In this document: piece after piece, positions 1 through 11,164 of the stretch
Numbering within the stretch: position 1 is the stretch's first letter
Layout: each line of letters begins with the position of its first letter
Source of the DNA: Sclerotinia nivalis
Taxonomy: Eukaryota > Ascomycota > Leotiomycetes > Helotiales > Sclerotiniaceae
DNA length: 64,000 nucleotides
Reading direction: 5' to 3'
Assembly (NCBI GenBank): GCA_029531795.1
Contig: JAPEIS010000002.1
Coordinates: 1,922,001-1,986,000 of the forward strand
Notes under the pieces: generated by a model
The model's input: the letters and a program-made list of their open reading frames with translations, nothing else
The model's database searches: none
What the model was told of the DNA's origin: nothing
Made by a program: the position numbers and the translations under genes

Positions 1-79
1 GCAATAGAGACGAGCAAGAACAGCTTCTCCCATACATCAAGTCTTTAAAATTTCAAAAGTGTAGGAATCAAAAAGATAT

Positions 80-160
80 CGACGTCGGCATGATTCGAAC
101 ATGCGCCCCCGAAAGGAATTGATTTCTAGTCAATCACGTTAACCACTCCGTCACGACGCC
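80..160 (-). tRNA. tRNA-Ser (anticodon AGA)
   Basis: Read on the minus strand this folds as a class II tRNA. The acceptor stem is GGCGTCG pairing with CGACGTC (one G-T pair). The anticodon stem ATTGA/TCAAT encloses the loop CTAGAAA with anticodon AGA. A long variable arm follows, then the T arm GCATG-TTCGAAT-CATGC. The discriminator base is G, as usual for serine tRNAs. No intron is needed. A run of five T on the minus strand (plus 70-74) a few bases after the 3' end is a suitable RNA polymerase III terminator. Confidence 0.95.
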
Positions 161-1807
161 TTTGTGAACTTGTTGAAGGTTGTGGGAACATGAGGTGTAT
201 TGTATGAGCGTTTAGGGCTCGAATTTTAGGGTTCTTCTTGCCAAGTATATCTGCCGTGTAGATTCAATGTCGGAGTGAAGTGAGTATTTGTCTGGCTATC
301 CTTCGTGCATGTCGACTTTTCTTTTGGCGTGAGCTAAGGGGTGTTCTTGAAAATACAATTAGTTGCCAAATCCTCTGGACAAATTAGTAATGTAAACACA
401 TTGGTTGACTGCTCCCACCGACATGTTTCCACCATACGAAATTCATAGTATTATTCTGTTCGGTAGGAACGAATCAATACCTCCAAAAAAATGAAGAACA
501 AGAGGATTTTGTCGTGCAAATGGGGACATTGCAAATATTCCTTTGCTACCCTAGCAAATAGCCATACTTCTTTGAAATGAGACTTAGAGGTGTTCCTCTG
601 ACTTCACCATCATTAACAGTAGTCATATATTTGACTTTTACTGCCAGCCAAAAGTGGCGCTTTGACTTCATGACGGGTATTGACACCTGTCGAGGAAGCT
701 AAATCACCACTAGCATGATATCCTAGATTTTGTGATTGTGCAGAATATGAAGAAATTATCGGCCATACGGAAAACGTTTGGCTCTGTGGCGAGTATGTAG
801 AAAGTTTGAATAGAGATAATCTCAATGAAACTCAGGTCCATCTCGGCACTCGCCGTTTAATCAACACTGCACGTATCTTTCCCAGCTTGATGATCCTCAA
901 TAAATAGGTATGAACTTCGATAATCAAACTTGGCACATGAATAGCATCTTCCTAAGTTACTATTCAACATCGTAATACTCCAACTCTTCCAGTCAACATG
1001 AGAACTACCTTCATGATTCAGGCGAAAATGAAGAGTGACGAAACGGAACGCAATAAGCTGGTGGTTCATGCTCCACCACAAATATGCTGTGTCAGTATCA
1101 AAATTTTGGGAATGACGTGAGACCATACGCCTTGCATATATCTGTGGCATGAGTCAACGAGTCGGATCACGACATAAAAAGAGATACGTCCCTTTGAAAG
1201 TTTTAAACCCCTCAACGTTATAACTTGGCGAGGCTGCATGTTACTGCAAGAAATCACAAAGATCTTCTTCAGCCTTTCCGCAAAGGAAAAAGCATCTCCG
1301 GGTAAGAGTATAATGTGAGGATTTACGATTTTGCTATGAAATAAGGCGCCCAACCAAATCCAAAAAGCGGTAGATCAACAGATTATCCATGGCGGTGATA
1401 AGGACTTCATTATCTTCAAATAATCACTAAGATAGGATTGGTGAATACTTGAAAGGGTCCATCTGGAGAAATATGAGAAGTCATAATTTAACGCCATAAA
1501 GGTCCCATAATGGAAATAACGACGTGGTGGTTGCAGCATTGGTGTTGGTAAAGCTGAATATGGAAATAATCGACGTTGATAAGGAAGTAAATGTGGATCT
1601 TTCGGGTTTTAGAAGTACTTACAGGTTACAACAAAACACCTATGATGTTGCTTAAAGATGTTGGGCATCGTGGTATGTCGCAGAAAGTAGGGACTTTGCA
1701 TGATACATTACCGCCATGATATGTACAAAATGTAGACTGACCCATAAATTAAAAGAGAAAAGTCGGTATATATACCAAAGAGGATTGGGAAGGAGAAAAG
1801 GTGCAGG

Positions 1808-1850
1808 GTGAAGAGTGAAGAGTGAAGAGTGAAGAGTGAAGAGTGAAGAG
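1808..1850. repeat. 7-bp tandem repeat (GTGAAGA) x6
   Basis: Six perfect consecutive copies of GTGAAGA, in intergenic DNA. It lies inside one open minus-strand frame (1749-2138), which argues that this frame is partly repeat-derived. Confidence 0.9.
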
Positions 1851-2303
1851 GAAAATAAAACCCCGGTAAGATCTAGCACCTTCCTCAACGACCTGAAGAA
1901 GTTGACCTTCTTTTGTTGGGTATTTAAAGGAAAAGAAAATTAGAACAGGGCCGTGTTGTGTTTCGAGAAACGAAAGGAATTTCAAATTGACCCAAAGATT
2001 GAGGAAGCGTTTACTAGGTTTACTAGGTACGAACCGTAGCTTCCCATAAAAGCGTCGTACAGCCCCGATACCAAGTGTTCTTGGTACTTCCTTCCGTACA
2101 TGGTGTAAAGGTAGAAGATCAATCACACAATGATCCAAACGAGGAAGCGGGAATTCCGGAAGCTAGTTTAAGAGTTTTAGCGTAATCTGTCAAGACCAGG
2201 AGACACATTGAATGAGAATTAGGTAGACACGGTGGGTAGACTGATAGGGAGGATATTTTTGTACTCGAAGATGTGTGTGTATGGTATGTAGGTATGATCT
2301 TAG

Positions 2304-2352
2304 AAATGCGAAATGCGAAATGCGAAATACGAAAATACGAAAATACGAAAAT
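2304..2352. repeat. degenerate 7/8-bp tandem repeat (AAATGCG to AAAATACG)
   Basis: Three copies of AAATGCG, one AAATACG, then AAAATACG-type copies follow each other directly. It looks like a minisatellite that changed unit by a C/G to A substitution and a one-base insertion. Confidence 0.85.
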
Positions 2353-2605
2353 AGTCAAAAGTTTCGGAAGTATATATCCAAAGTAGGTATGTTATCTATT
2401 GAAGTAATACCTTCGTGACCTTCAAAGGTTTCCAATCAAAAATTGTATGGTCACTTTCTATTATCAAAAGCATCAATTTTCCAATTTTCCCGGGAATAAA
2501 AAAAATCATTTTTATGTGGGCTGACATCACCAAGAGGTGGTTTAACCCACGCTGACCCACACGGATCCATAAACAACAAAACAAAACCAAAAGGTTGTTA
2601 AACCG

Positions 2606-2640
2606 TTAATTAATTAATTAATCAATTAATCAATTAATCA
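2606..2640. repeat. TTAA/ATCAAT microsatellite
   Basis: A run of TTAAT/TAATCAAT units in an AT-rich intergenic stretch, followed by TTTTC repeats at about 2646-2668. No coding role is visible. Confidence 0.8.
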
Positions 2641-3052
2641 ACTAATTCTTTTCTTTTCTTTTCTTTTCACCCTTGACCCTTTCTGCAGATCTTGCGGAGA
2701 TTCACACAAAACCACCAAAGCAAAAAGGCTTGGATGATATGGATGAGATGGACGAGATGGATGATACGACTTTTTCTTTGCCCATATTTCTTTGACTCAT
2801 TTCAATTAAGAATTCGAGAAGAAATTTCACTTGACAACAAAAGTAAAACAAATAAACCTACTAAGCAAGTAGTTGAATTAACTACATACAACAAGGAATT
2901 CGTTTTGTTTTTTCTTCTCTAAAATCATACCTCCCATATACATATACCTCGCACTTCGTACCCATAAGATTATAAGATAGCAATATATACCTGTTCCTCA
3001 TTCATCATATCATACATACTCCCTCGCTCCCTCCCTCTCTCCCTCCCTATCA

Positions 3053-3078
3053 CAAAGGACCAAAGGACCAAAGGACCA
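3053..3078. repeat. 8-bp tandem repeat (CAAAGGAC) x3
   Basis: Three perfect units directly after a CCCT-rich tract (about 3020-3048). It lies in the probable promoter or leader of the gene that starts at 3948. Confidence 0.8.
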
Positions 3079-3947
3079 CAGAAACAAAAACACCAAGAGC
3101 CATCCACCATTCATCAATAAGATAAAATCGAAAAATAAACCCCGAGACTTTAAATTCGGCACAAAAGATCCGAATCTTCTTGGCTTGGTTACCGTTGCTT
3201 CCTTCATACACTTGTACCATTTGTTTTTAATACAGAGTAAGCATAGACGACGAATGCTTTATCATCTCCGACGATCTATTCCCCACGTTTATAAGCTATC
3301 AGTGCAACACTATCACTTACTTGGCTTGCTGGACGGAAATCAAATTCAAAAGACAAAGCAGAGAAGGCCAAACCCTACCTACATGCTCCGCACATAAGCA
3401 TTGAGTTCCATATCTCCATATCACGCAACTACATACGTACTTCACGCTACACCAATCCAAAAACGAATCCCAAAAATCCTAGGAAAACAAAATCAAATGC
3501 CAACACCATACCAAAGTAAGAAAGTGGAACAACATTTAACTCACCAAACCAATTTTGTACTCAAGCAATATACCAGCCAAGATCACTTGACTTGACCTTT
3601 CATCAATTCCACCAATTACCATTCACTCGACTTGTTTTGCTACCCCCAGTGTGATTAGATTACCTTGCGCAAGACCATTATCAATCTACATTCCACGGAT
3701 CACGATTTCACGATTCACGTTTCACGTTTCACCATTTACCATTCTCACGATTCAAGCCCTTCAGCTTTTCTACAGATACATAAACAAACGACCAGTGAAC
3801 CGAGCAAGAGCTTCCTCCGCAAACGCCAAGAAAGGATAGACCACTTGCATTGCCCCAGGAAATTTCAAAGGTGCAAATAAATACCAATTCATATGAATGA
3901 ATGTACCCAAGAATTACACGCCAACCATTTGTTTCTCCTCTTTCAAG

Positions 3948-5222
3948 ATGGCCAGTTATCATTCCTATAAGACCTCTTCTTACTATACTGCAGATGGTAG
4001 TAGAGGTGATAACTTTACTACTTCCGAACGTCCTCACACAAAACCATCCTATTCATCTTCTTCAGATGAAGAAATTATTGCATCTTTAAAGGGTCTTGCC
4101 TTGCAATCAAGAACTAAAGAGATTATTAGTACTAGCAATAGTCCCGGTAGTACAAATTCATCTCCACGTTATGGTACTCCCGGAGCACATGGTATGTTAC
4201 GCTTCTACCCTTCTAAATGCAAGCTCAAGCCCTTTCCGCTTTCTACCCCGCCGCCACCCACGAATTAGTATAAATATCCCAAGACTGACTCGTGATTTGG
4301 AATCTATTCAGTTGATACAGTATCTACATTCAATACTCCAAAGAAAAGCGATTCAATCCCTATTACCATCGAACAATCTACAACAAGAAAACGAGTTTAT
4401 ACACCATTGACAGGTCGTGGAGAATTACCAGGGTAAGCATAATTTGTTTTGTTGGGAGGTTATCGAGGAGCAAGGACTATGCCGGGAAACTTTTTATGCC
4501 GTTGTTCTGACGAAAAGATTTATAGAGGATACTTTCCCGGATTTGCAGATGAAAACCCAGAAACCCTCAAATCAGCAGTTCTATTATCAACTTCACGTTC
4601 AAGAGCTTCACCAGAGGTGAAACCACTTGCAATGTCTTCCGTGTTATCACCAATGGATTCACCATCTTCCGATACCACCGTTCGTGGACCTCATTCAATC
4701 GTCAGCTCTCCATTTACCTTACCAGAAACTTTGGTAATGCCGAAAGGAAAATACTATCCTTCAAACTATAAGCCAGCACCCACATCTCCCGCCCCAAATG
4801 TCGCTTCACCGATACTAAATGGTGGCGATCTTCAACTTCCCCCTAGGAATCAACGTCAAAAATCTACAAATCCAAATCATCAGAGACGATCTTCGGACAT
4901 TAAACGAAAGCTACAAAAATACCAAAGAGATATGATTGAACAAGCACGTATGGTACATGCTTCAGTAACTTCATCTCCTGGTGTACCATCCGCACCAGGA
5001 TCTAAACCTATCAGTCCTAGATTACTTCCTTTGGGTAGTCCGGGTCCTATTACACCATTTGAATTGGAAGAAAGTTCTGGATATCTGATTGCAGGTCAAA
5101 TTAGATCTGGTGGATTAGCCGAAGGTGGATTGAGAGAAAATGAAGCGGTTGCAAGAATGATTAGAGTTGAAGAAGAAAGACGAAGACGAGAAGGGCAAAG
5201 TTCACCAGTTGCTCGAGTTTGA
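3948..5222 (+). CDS. uncharacterised Ser/Pro-rich fungal protein
   Basis: Three exons by splice signals: 3948-4191, 4312-4432 and 4526-5222, giving 353 residues. Intron 1 starts GTATGT and has a CTGAC branch-like site. Intron 2 starts GTAAGC with CTGAC shortly before TATAG. Reading phase is kept across both. I do not recognise the family. The N-terminus (MASYHSYKTSSYYT) is Ser/Tyr/Thr-rich, the middle is Ser/Pro/Thr-rich with many SP and TP dipeptides that could be phosphorylation sites, and there is a basic stretch with NHQRRSSDIKRKLQKYQRD. The tail carries a charged helix ending RVEEERRRREGQSSPVARV. No signal peptide or membrane segment is seen, so a cytosolic or nuclear, largely disordered protein is likely. 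The start was chosen because the preceding in-frame ATG lies in leader-like sequence. A coding-like frame continues just past the stop in another phase (see findings). Confidence 0.75.
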
Positions 5223-6797
5223 AGGGGTTTGGAAGTTTGAAAAAATTGAGCGACGAACACACGATTTCTTCCGGGAGATTCGCATCTTCGAAAAAAGAAC
5301 CATCGATCAAACTCAATATTTTCGATTACGATTCACGATCTCATGCATCGGATATTTCACGTTCGGCGATTACATCGAAATACTCCACAAAATCACCCAC
5401 ACTTCATGCAAAACATCAATCAATATTTTTGATGAACTTCCCCCACAAAATACAACTTTACACGTCAGCTCGCATAACATATCCCTTCTCGACATGCATC
5501 ACGAATTACTCACGGCTCCTTTTTCCTTTGTCAACCGGATATTCAAAGGAGTTTTTATCGGATATCCATATATGGTCATTCAATAAGATTTGACTATGCA
5601 CACTACTCAGCTTTTCTTTTCTTCACATGACCTAAATACCAAGTGCTGGTATATTAGCTTTGGTTCTTTTTTTGTTTTGCATTCTTTTGCGTTGGGTTTA
5701 GATTGCAGTGATATTTCTTTTTTATGGGGTTTAGGATGGTGATGTGATAGAATTTGGGTTGGACTCTGTCTAGGGTTGGGAATGCGGATGGATCTGGGTA
5801 GGGGAGGGTAGGGTTTGGAGTTACTGGTTATGGTTGATTTCTATGGGTTCCATGGGTTATGGATGGGATTGAGGGAAAGGAGGGATATTCCGTTGGTGGA
5901 ATTGCAATTGCATAGGTATGGATTGAAATTGAGTGGAGTGGGATGGAGTGGAATGGAGTGGATAAAGAAAATGAAACGCTTGATGCGTCTTGCTTGGGGA
6001 GTTCTTCATTTGGCTTTGCCACTTTCTTTCTCACCAAAGCTCTCGGAGTATAGCATTGCATAGCAGAAGATGCAGTAAGAAGAGAGGAGATGAGATTAGA
6101 GGGGAAAATAGCATGAGAAAAAAAAAAATTTATATACTCTTTTTATATTTCGTGATTTGGTTCGTGTATAATAACTGTGATTGTAGCTGGTGTCTATGTT
6201 CTATTTACAAGAATATTTATATTTTCCTTTCTTTAGAAAGTGAGAGATCTGGTTGAGATTTGGAGTTTTTCTTTTACTATCTATCTATGTGATATAATTT
6301 CTTGAAATTTAGTATGGGATATCTAACCTTTCATATTACAAAAACACTTAAAAAATATGAATGGTCAATGTATATTTATAAACTGTTTTTTTTTTGGAAA
6401 TATCATATGTAACCTTTCGAAATTCTTTAAATTTAATACAAATCGAGAAATAATTGAATAAATTGAAAAATAATAATAGTAAAATAATTATAAGAATTAG
6501 GGTTTTCAAATGATATAATTATTCCTCCGAAAGACAAGTTGCGAAGTAGGTTTTGAGCTGCCTTAAAAAAAATCATTCGAGGAGTGACAACGATGCGAAT
6601 TATTTTTCAGGCGTCGAGGGGGCTGGACTCAAAGCTCGTTGTATATGGTATAAAGTATCCACCGTGAGATGAGAATACAGATACCTCTTTTCTGTGGCTG
6701 GAATAATTGAAATAGTCTTGTGTTGAGAGATGTATGGCTTTGGGGATGATATTATTAATTCTTTAACTATTTATCAACTTCGATTTAAACCCCTCCC
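5223..6797. other. intergenic region between convergent genes
   Basis: It lies between the 3' ends of the Ser/Pro-rich gene and the IF-3-like gene, so both 3' untranslated regions fall here. The part 5219-5593 keeps an open plus frame of coding-like composition. About 5640-6000 is G/T-rich on the plus strand, and 6250-6530 is very AT-rich. No further gene or RNA is recognised. Confidence 0.6.
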
Positions 6798-7643
6798 TCA
6801 GTTGGCCGCTTCTATTTTGTGACTCTCCTCTTCTATTTTCTCAGCTTCCTCTTCCTGCTTTTCACCCTCGTCTTCCATTTTCTCACCCTCACCCTCCCCC
6901 TCACTCTCCTCCTTCCCCTCCTTTCTCACCACCCTCCCCTCAAAATACAAAACCGCCTGAACCCCCACCACCCCCTCCATCTTCCTACTCTCCCTCGCCC
7001 CGCTCACCCCCTCCACAAACCCCCTCACGCTCCCCAGCAGCCCCTCCGCCTCCTCCCCCGTCGCCTTCCTCCCCTTCCTCTTCCCCGCCAACACCACCTC
7101 CACCTTATTCCCCTTTTCCAAAAACTCCCTAATCCGCTGCAACCGATGTCCCAAATCATTCCTCTCAATCGCCCAATTCATCTCAATCGTCTTCGTGACA
7201 GCCGCAGGATTCTTCCTCTTCTTCGCTAACCGCTTCTGTCGCGCAGCCTCCTGCTTATCGATGACTTTCGCAATCGGCGCTTCGCCATCCTCGCTATAAG
7301 CGATGATTTGCAACATGTGCGTTTTGAGGTTGATAGATTTGAGGATTTCGGAGGTGCGGGCTGGGGGGTCGAGTTTTTGTTCGGCGTTTTTGAGACGGAG
7401 GTAGGGAGAGGTGATTTCTTCATCGCGTGGAAGTCGCTGTTCCGGAACGGCGTTGGAGGTGCTTTTTAGGAGCGTGCGCTGCTGTGTATGTGTTGCGTGG
7501 ATGCTGGTGAGGTGGGAGGAGAAGGTGGGGGTGCGTAGGAGAGATGTGGATGGGTGCTCAATGGGTGCGAGGAATACGCGCCGGAGAGCAGATGCTGCGT
7601 TGAATACGCAGCGGGTGGTTGACATGTTTGGTGGTGGTTGCAA
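6798..7643 (-). CDS. mitochondrial translation initiation factor IF-3-like protein
   Basis: A single-exon frame of 281 codons. Residues about 1-60 are rich in Arg, Ser and Thr with few acids, typical of a mitochondrial targeting sequence. From about residue 75 (PRDEEITSPYLRLKN) the sequence follows bacterial and mitochondrial IF-3. It has the two-part layout: an N-terminal segment with tandem small-residue and hydrophobic stretches, a Lys/Arg/Gln-rich linker (QEAARQKRLAKKRKN), and a C-terminal domain with KTIEMNWAIERNDLGHRLQRI and a basic KGRKAT segment. IF-3 binds the small mitoribosomal subunit and helps select initiator tRNA. A long Glu/Lys/Gly tail (about 235-281) is extra. The more likely start is Met7 (7625), directly before a targeting-type sequence. 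The gene is divergent from IMP1, sharing a promoter of about 150 bp. Confidence 0.8.
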   Translation of the reverse strand: MQPPPNMSTTRCVFNAASALRRVFLAPIEHPSTSLLRTPTFSSHLTSIHATHTQQRTLLKSTSNAVPEQRLPRDEEITSPYLRLKNAEQKLDPPARTSEILKSINLKTHMLQIIAYSEDGEAPIAKVIDKQEAARQKRLAKKRKNPAAVTKTIEMNWAIERNDLGHRLQRIREFLEKGNKVEVVLAGKRKGRKATGEEAEGLLGSVRGFVEGVSGARESRKMEGVVGVQAVLYFEGRVVRKEGKEESEGEGEGEKMEDEGEKQEEEAEKIEEESHKIEAAN

Positions 7644-7795
7644 TTGTCTGTGGTTGCGATAAAGCTTGAGAGCTTGGTGTGGGTGATGTGGGAGAGAATT
7701 TATTATTGTTGCTTATGTAATCTTAAATATTCATACATCATCATATCACGGGTATCAAAACGTGCTGAAAGGACTTCGCACCCACACAAAACTAC
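7644..7795. promoter_or_regulatory. bidirectional promoter of two mitochondrial genes
   Basis: The about 150 bp (up to about 205 bp if the internal Mets are used) between the divergent IF-3-like and IMP1 starts must hold both promoters. It is AT-rich around 7690-7740. No specific factor site is assigned. Confidence 0.5.
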
Positions 7796-8541
7796 ATGTT
7801 AAATGTCCCAACCCCCAAGAAAAAGCATGCCATGATATTCAAACCCCTCCTCCGACCCCTCTCCACCAAATCCCCCCTTCCCCTCCACCTCCCGCACCGC
7901 ATCCCCCATAGCCGCAACCTAAGCATCCTCCGCCGGCCATCCTGGGCCCAAAACCCCAACCTACCGCACTACCTCCGCATCCTCACCTGGACCATAAAAT
8001 CCCTCTTCATATACCACTGCTTCCACACATACATATATTCGATCGAAACAGCCACGGGTCCCTCGATGCTCCCCACTATCTCCGTATCGGACGAATGGTT
8101 TCTCATAGATCGATCGCGACGACGGGGGCGCCACGTGAAAGTAGGGGATATAGTGAGTTTTGACTCGGTGGTGGAGCCGGGAGAAAAGGCTTTCAAGAGG
8201 GTTTTGGGCTTGGAGGGGGATTGTGTTATGATGGGGACGCCGGGGACGGGGGATTCGAAGATGATTAGGGTGAGTTTCTAGGGGTGTGAGGAGATGGGCT
8301 TAGAGGGGGAAAGGTGCTAATTGGCTTGTAGATTCCTCAGGGTCATTGTTGGTTGGTGGGGGATAATTTGGAATGGTCGAGGGATTCGAGATTGTTTGGC
8401 CCGGTACCTATGGCTCTTATTAAGGGGAAAATCATTGCTAGAGTTCTGCCATGGGGCGATAGGAAATGGTTCGAGAATGATTTGCAACCAGAGCTGAGGA
8501 GAACTTGGTTTCAGAGTATATATACCTGGTTTACGACATGA
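7796..8541 (+). CDS. IMP1: mitochondrial inner membrane protease subunit 1 (IMP1), S26 family
   Basis: Exons 7796-8269 and 8332-8541 (62-nt intron, GTGAGT...TTGTAG) give 227 residues. The product is a type I signal-peptidase-like serine protease that removes inner-membrane sorting signals in the intermembrane space. It has an N-terminal basic region, a hydrophobic segment near residues 62-80 and the catalytic Ser motif GPSMLPT (Ser90). The catalytic Lys is in AFKRVLGLEGD (Lys134), 44 residues after the Ser. The family box GDNLEWSRDSRLFGPVP follows in exon 2. The C-terminal LIKGKIIARVLPW agrees with IMP1 rather than IMP2. Yeast IMP1 is shorter (about 190), so Met13 (7832) is an equally good start. 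IMP1 normally works with an IMP2 subunit, which is not in this window. Confidence 0.93.
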
Positions 8542-9042
8542 TGCACAGATGAAACGCATTGATTTAGAGGAAAAGCGTCTCAAGACGAACAATTCGTTTA
8601 TGAATAAGTACATATGATTCTTTCGAAGTGATCTGATGGTAGATGGCCGGTGAAGCCCTAATATAATCACAAATAAAGATCACCAAGTCCCAATAAGACA
8701 CGTCATTTTGTTGTCCTTTAGCCACGAATGTCATGTGAGAATTCCTGATATTCCTAGCAATTATTGAAATTGGATATCATAACGTCCTATCTAATTACAC
8801 GAATAACAAGTAAAGTTCCATATGAGCTGTAATAAGTTATTGAAGGGAGACGTCGTGAAAAGATATACTGCAGTAACAAGAACCTCTGAAGGTTTGTCAT
8901 GAAAAACAGAAATAAACTTGTGCAGCGCCCCCGCTCTGCCAATGCTCGCTACAAACTATTATACCTTTGGTTATACTCCTAACACCGTGCCCTTCCCATA
9001 GCTAGATGCAAATAACAAAGAAATCTTTTCCCGTGTAATGGC
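8542..9042. other. intergenic, convergent 3' regions
   Basis: The 501 bp hold the 3' untranslated ends of IMP1 (plus) and VAC8 (minus). I see no gene or RNA here. Confidence 0.6.
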
Positions 9043-11164
9043 TCAACCTTCGATATGGGATGACTTTCCACTTTGTCCGAGTAGTTGTAATGATCTTTGA
9101 GCAAGTTGAACAACTTCTCCTTCGCCATCTTCTTCACCCTCGTCGTCAGATTCAATTTGTTTGTCGGAAATAGTCTTAATCATTTGTACAATCTCTTCCG
9201 ATTTCCCAATCAAAGCTATCAACTTCTTATCCTCGGATTCTAATAGTTGTAATAATGTCCAGATTGCAATGTGTTGGAAGGTTGGATCTCCGCTGGCAAG
9301 GAAGCGTTTTAGATAACCGTGAATGCCTCCATGTGGTTCTGTCCAGGCTGAAATGAAGATAGAGTAATCACCGACTGCAATTGATTAGCATTGAAAGTCG
9401 TAAAGCATGAAACCATTATTAAAACTTACCTTTGGAAGACAAGTTACCAAGCGCGGCAGCACTATTACCTTGAACTTCGATACTCGCGGAATCTGTTAAT
9501 GGAATAAGGACATCGAACACCCCTAGATTGAGAAGTTGGGTCTTGAGATCGTCACTTAATGCCAACACAGCGATTGCGGCAGTCATTTCGGATTGAACAC
9601 TAAGAGCCACATCCAGAACAAGCTGTTTGCATTTTTGAACAGCTCCGGCTTGTAGAACAAGCTCCTTGTTTCGATCAGAACTAGCAGCAAGGTTACGAAG
9701 TGTCGAAATGGCGTGGCACTGAATTTCTTCATTATCGGTGGAACCTAGTAAATCGACTAATGGTTTAAGGAAGCCAGCATCAATAATTGGGGATTCGTTT
9801 AATGGATGTATCGATATGTTGCGTATGCAAGCGACAGCTGAAAGTATTAATGGTAGATATGAGGATTGTAAAAGTCGTAATAATGGAGCTAAACCGCGAG
9901 CGCGCACAATTTCCAGTTGGTACTTCTCGTCGGAAGCTAAATTTCGTAGAGCTAGAGCTGCTTGACATTGAACTTTAGGTGATGATGAATCCATGAGGTT
10001 CACAAGAGACTGTATGAGTCTATTCTCGTTCAGAGCGAGTTTTTTGCGGTTATTAGCATCAACGGCGATATTACTCAAAGCTGTTGTGCAGTAGTATTGT
10101 ACATCTACGTCTGAAGATGAGAGGAGCTGTACTAGAACTGGTATGGCACCAGCATTAACCAGCTGCTGGCGATTCTCATCTAAATACCGTCAGCGTCGGG
10201 AGATATCATGTCGACAAAGTTATTGCTTACCGGAATGGGTCATGTTCAATAAAGCACCAGTAGCATTTCTCTGCACACGCATGTCTTTAGATTTTGCTAG
10301 ACGAGTAAGAGGCCCCAGTGCCCCTGATCGTGCGATCTTGGCCTTATTATCCTCGTGTGTTGCTAAATTGGTAATACAACCAACTGCGTTACATTGCACC
10401 TCGACATTTGGGGACATCATCTGTCGGATGAGAGGTGTAAGGCCCCCAAGAAGTACGATTGCTACTTTGTTTTCCGCTACGTCGTGTGTTAGCTTAGTTC
10501 GGACAGCAGGGAGGAAGCATAACTCACTGTTAACTGCGAGATTCCCAAGAGCTGCGCTAGCCGCTCGTTGCACCTCGATATCGGGACTTTGCAGGAGGAA
10601 GAGTATCGGCTCGAGGGTATCTCTATCTACTTCACGGACATCTGAAAGGCGTCAGTACTTAAACCCCTGCAATAGAAATATTCTAATCCTCTCCGCCCTG
10701 AGCTCTGCCATCGGAGTACTTGTATGCGAGGCGGTCCATCGTCGATACGAGCCATGCACTCCCTGCTCGAGTCCGACATTGCGTAATTACATCCATCCAG
10801 GTGTATAACAAAGACGTACCTCGTTCGGTTATCTCAGCAAATGTTAAACTAGCACTTCGCTGAAGATCGACATTATCAGAAAATACCAAGGTACTCAAAG
10901 CTCGTAGAGGTTCGCCGGAGAAAAAGTCGGTCTCGCCGCGCTGAGAAGATCGTTAGACATCAAATATATTATCAGCATAGTCACTCCTTACGTTCTCGAG
11001 ATATTGTAGAAGGTCTGCCACCGCTTCTCTTTCGCTTTCTGCAAGCACTGGCTCATATAAGCCATCTCGGGATTTACCTGCACAGTTCATAAATAAGTAA
11101 ATGATTTCAAAGATATGATCTCACGATGCATACCTCCGCAGCAGGAAGAGCAGACACCACCCAT
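9043..11164 (-). CDS. VAC8: vacuolar armadillo-repeat protein Vac8
   Basis: Seven exons on the minus strand: 11164-11134, 11077-10992, 10940-10820, 10641-10528, 10476-10231, 10179-9430 and 9374-9043, giving 559 residues, a usual Vac8 length. The N-terminus [11 protein letters not shown] has Gly2 for N-myristoylation and Cys5, Cys8 and Cys9 for palmitoylation, which anchors Vac8 to the vacuole membrane. The rest is a chain of armadillo repeats with typical blocks such as [45 protein letters not shown] and ECHAIS-like [15 protein letters not shown]. An acidic stretch ([13 protein letters not shown]) precedes the end. In yeast Vac8 acts in vacuole inheritance with Vac17, nucleus-vacuole junctions with Nvj1, and selective autophagy with Atg13. 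Introns are 50-56 nt except one of 178 nt (10642-10819). Phase is preserved at all six junctions. Confidence 0.96.

Larger units (their letters stand above)
161..3947. other. long intergenic region, no confident gene
   Basis: No reading frame here has family similarity I can recognise. Two minus-strand frames (1066-1353 and 857-1150) overlap and could be pieces of one decayed gene, discussed in the findings. A 129-codon minus frame at 1749-2138 runs through a 7-bp tandem repeat and is not convincing. The right part (about 2650-3940) is rich in CT and CA tracts, typical of a promoter and 5' untranslated leader, and probably serves the gene starting at 3948. Several microsatellites are listed separately. 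Confidence 0.6.

Noticed and set aside
1749..2138. 129-codon minus frame
   Set aside because: It runs through a perfect 7-bp repeat, has no recognisable motif and no splice or start context.
10143..10808. 221-codon plus frame across VAC8
   Set aside because: It is antisense to conserved armadillo exons and crosses VAC8 introns; no independent evidence.
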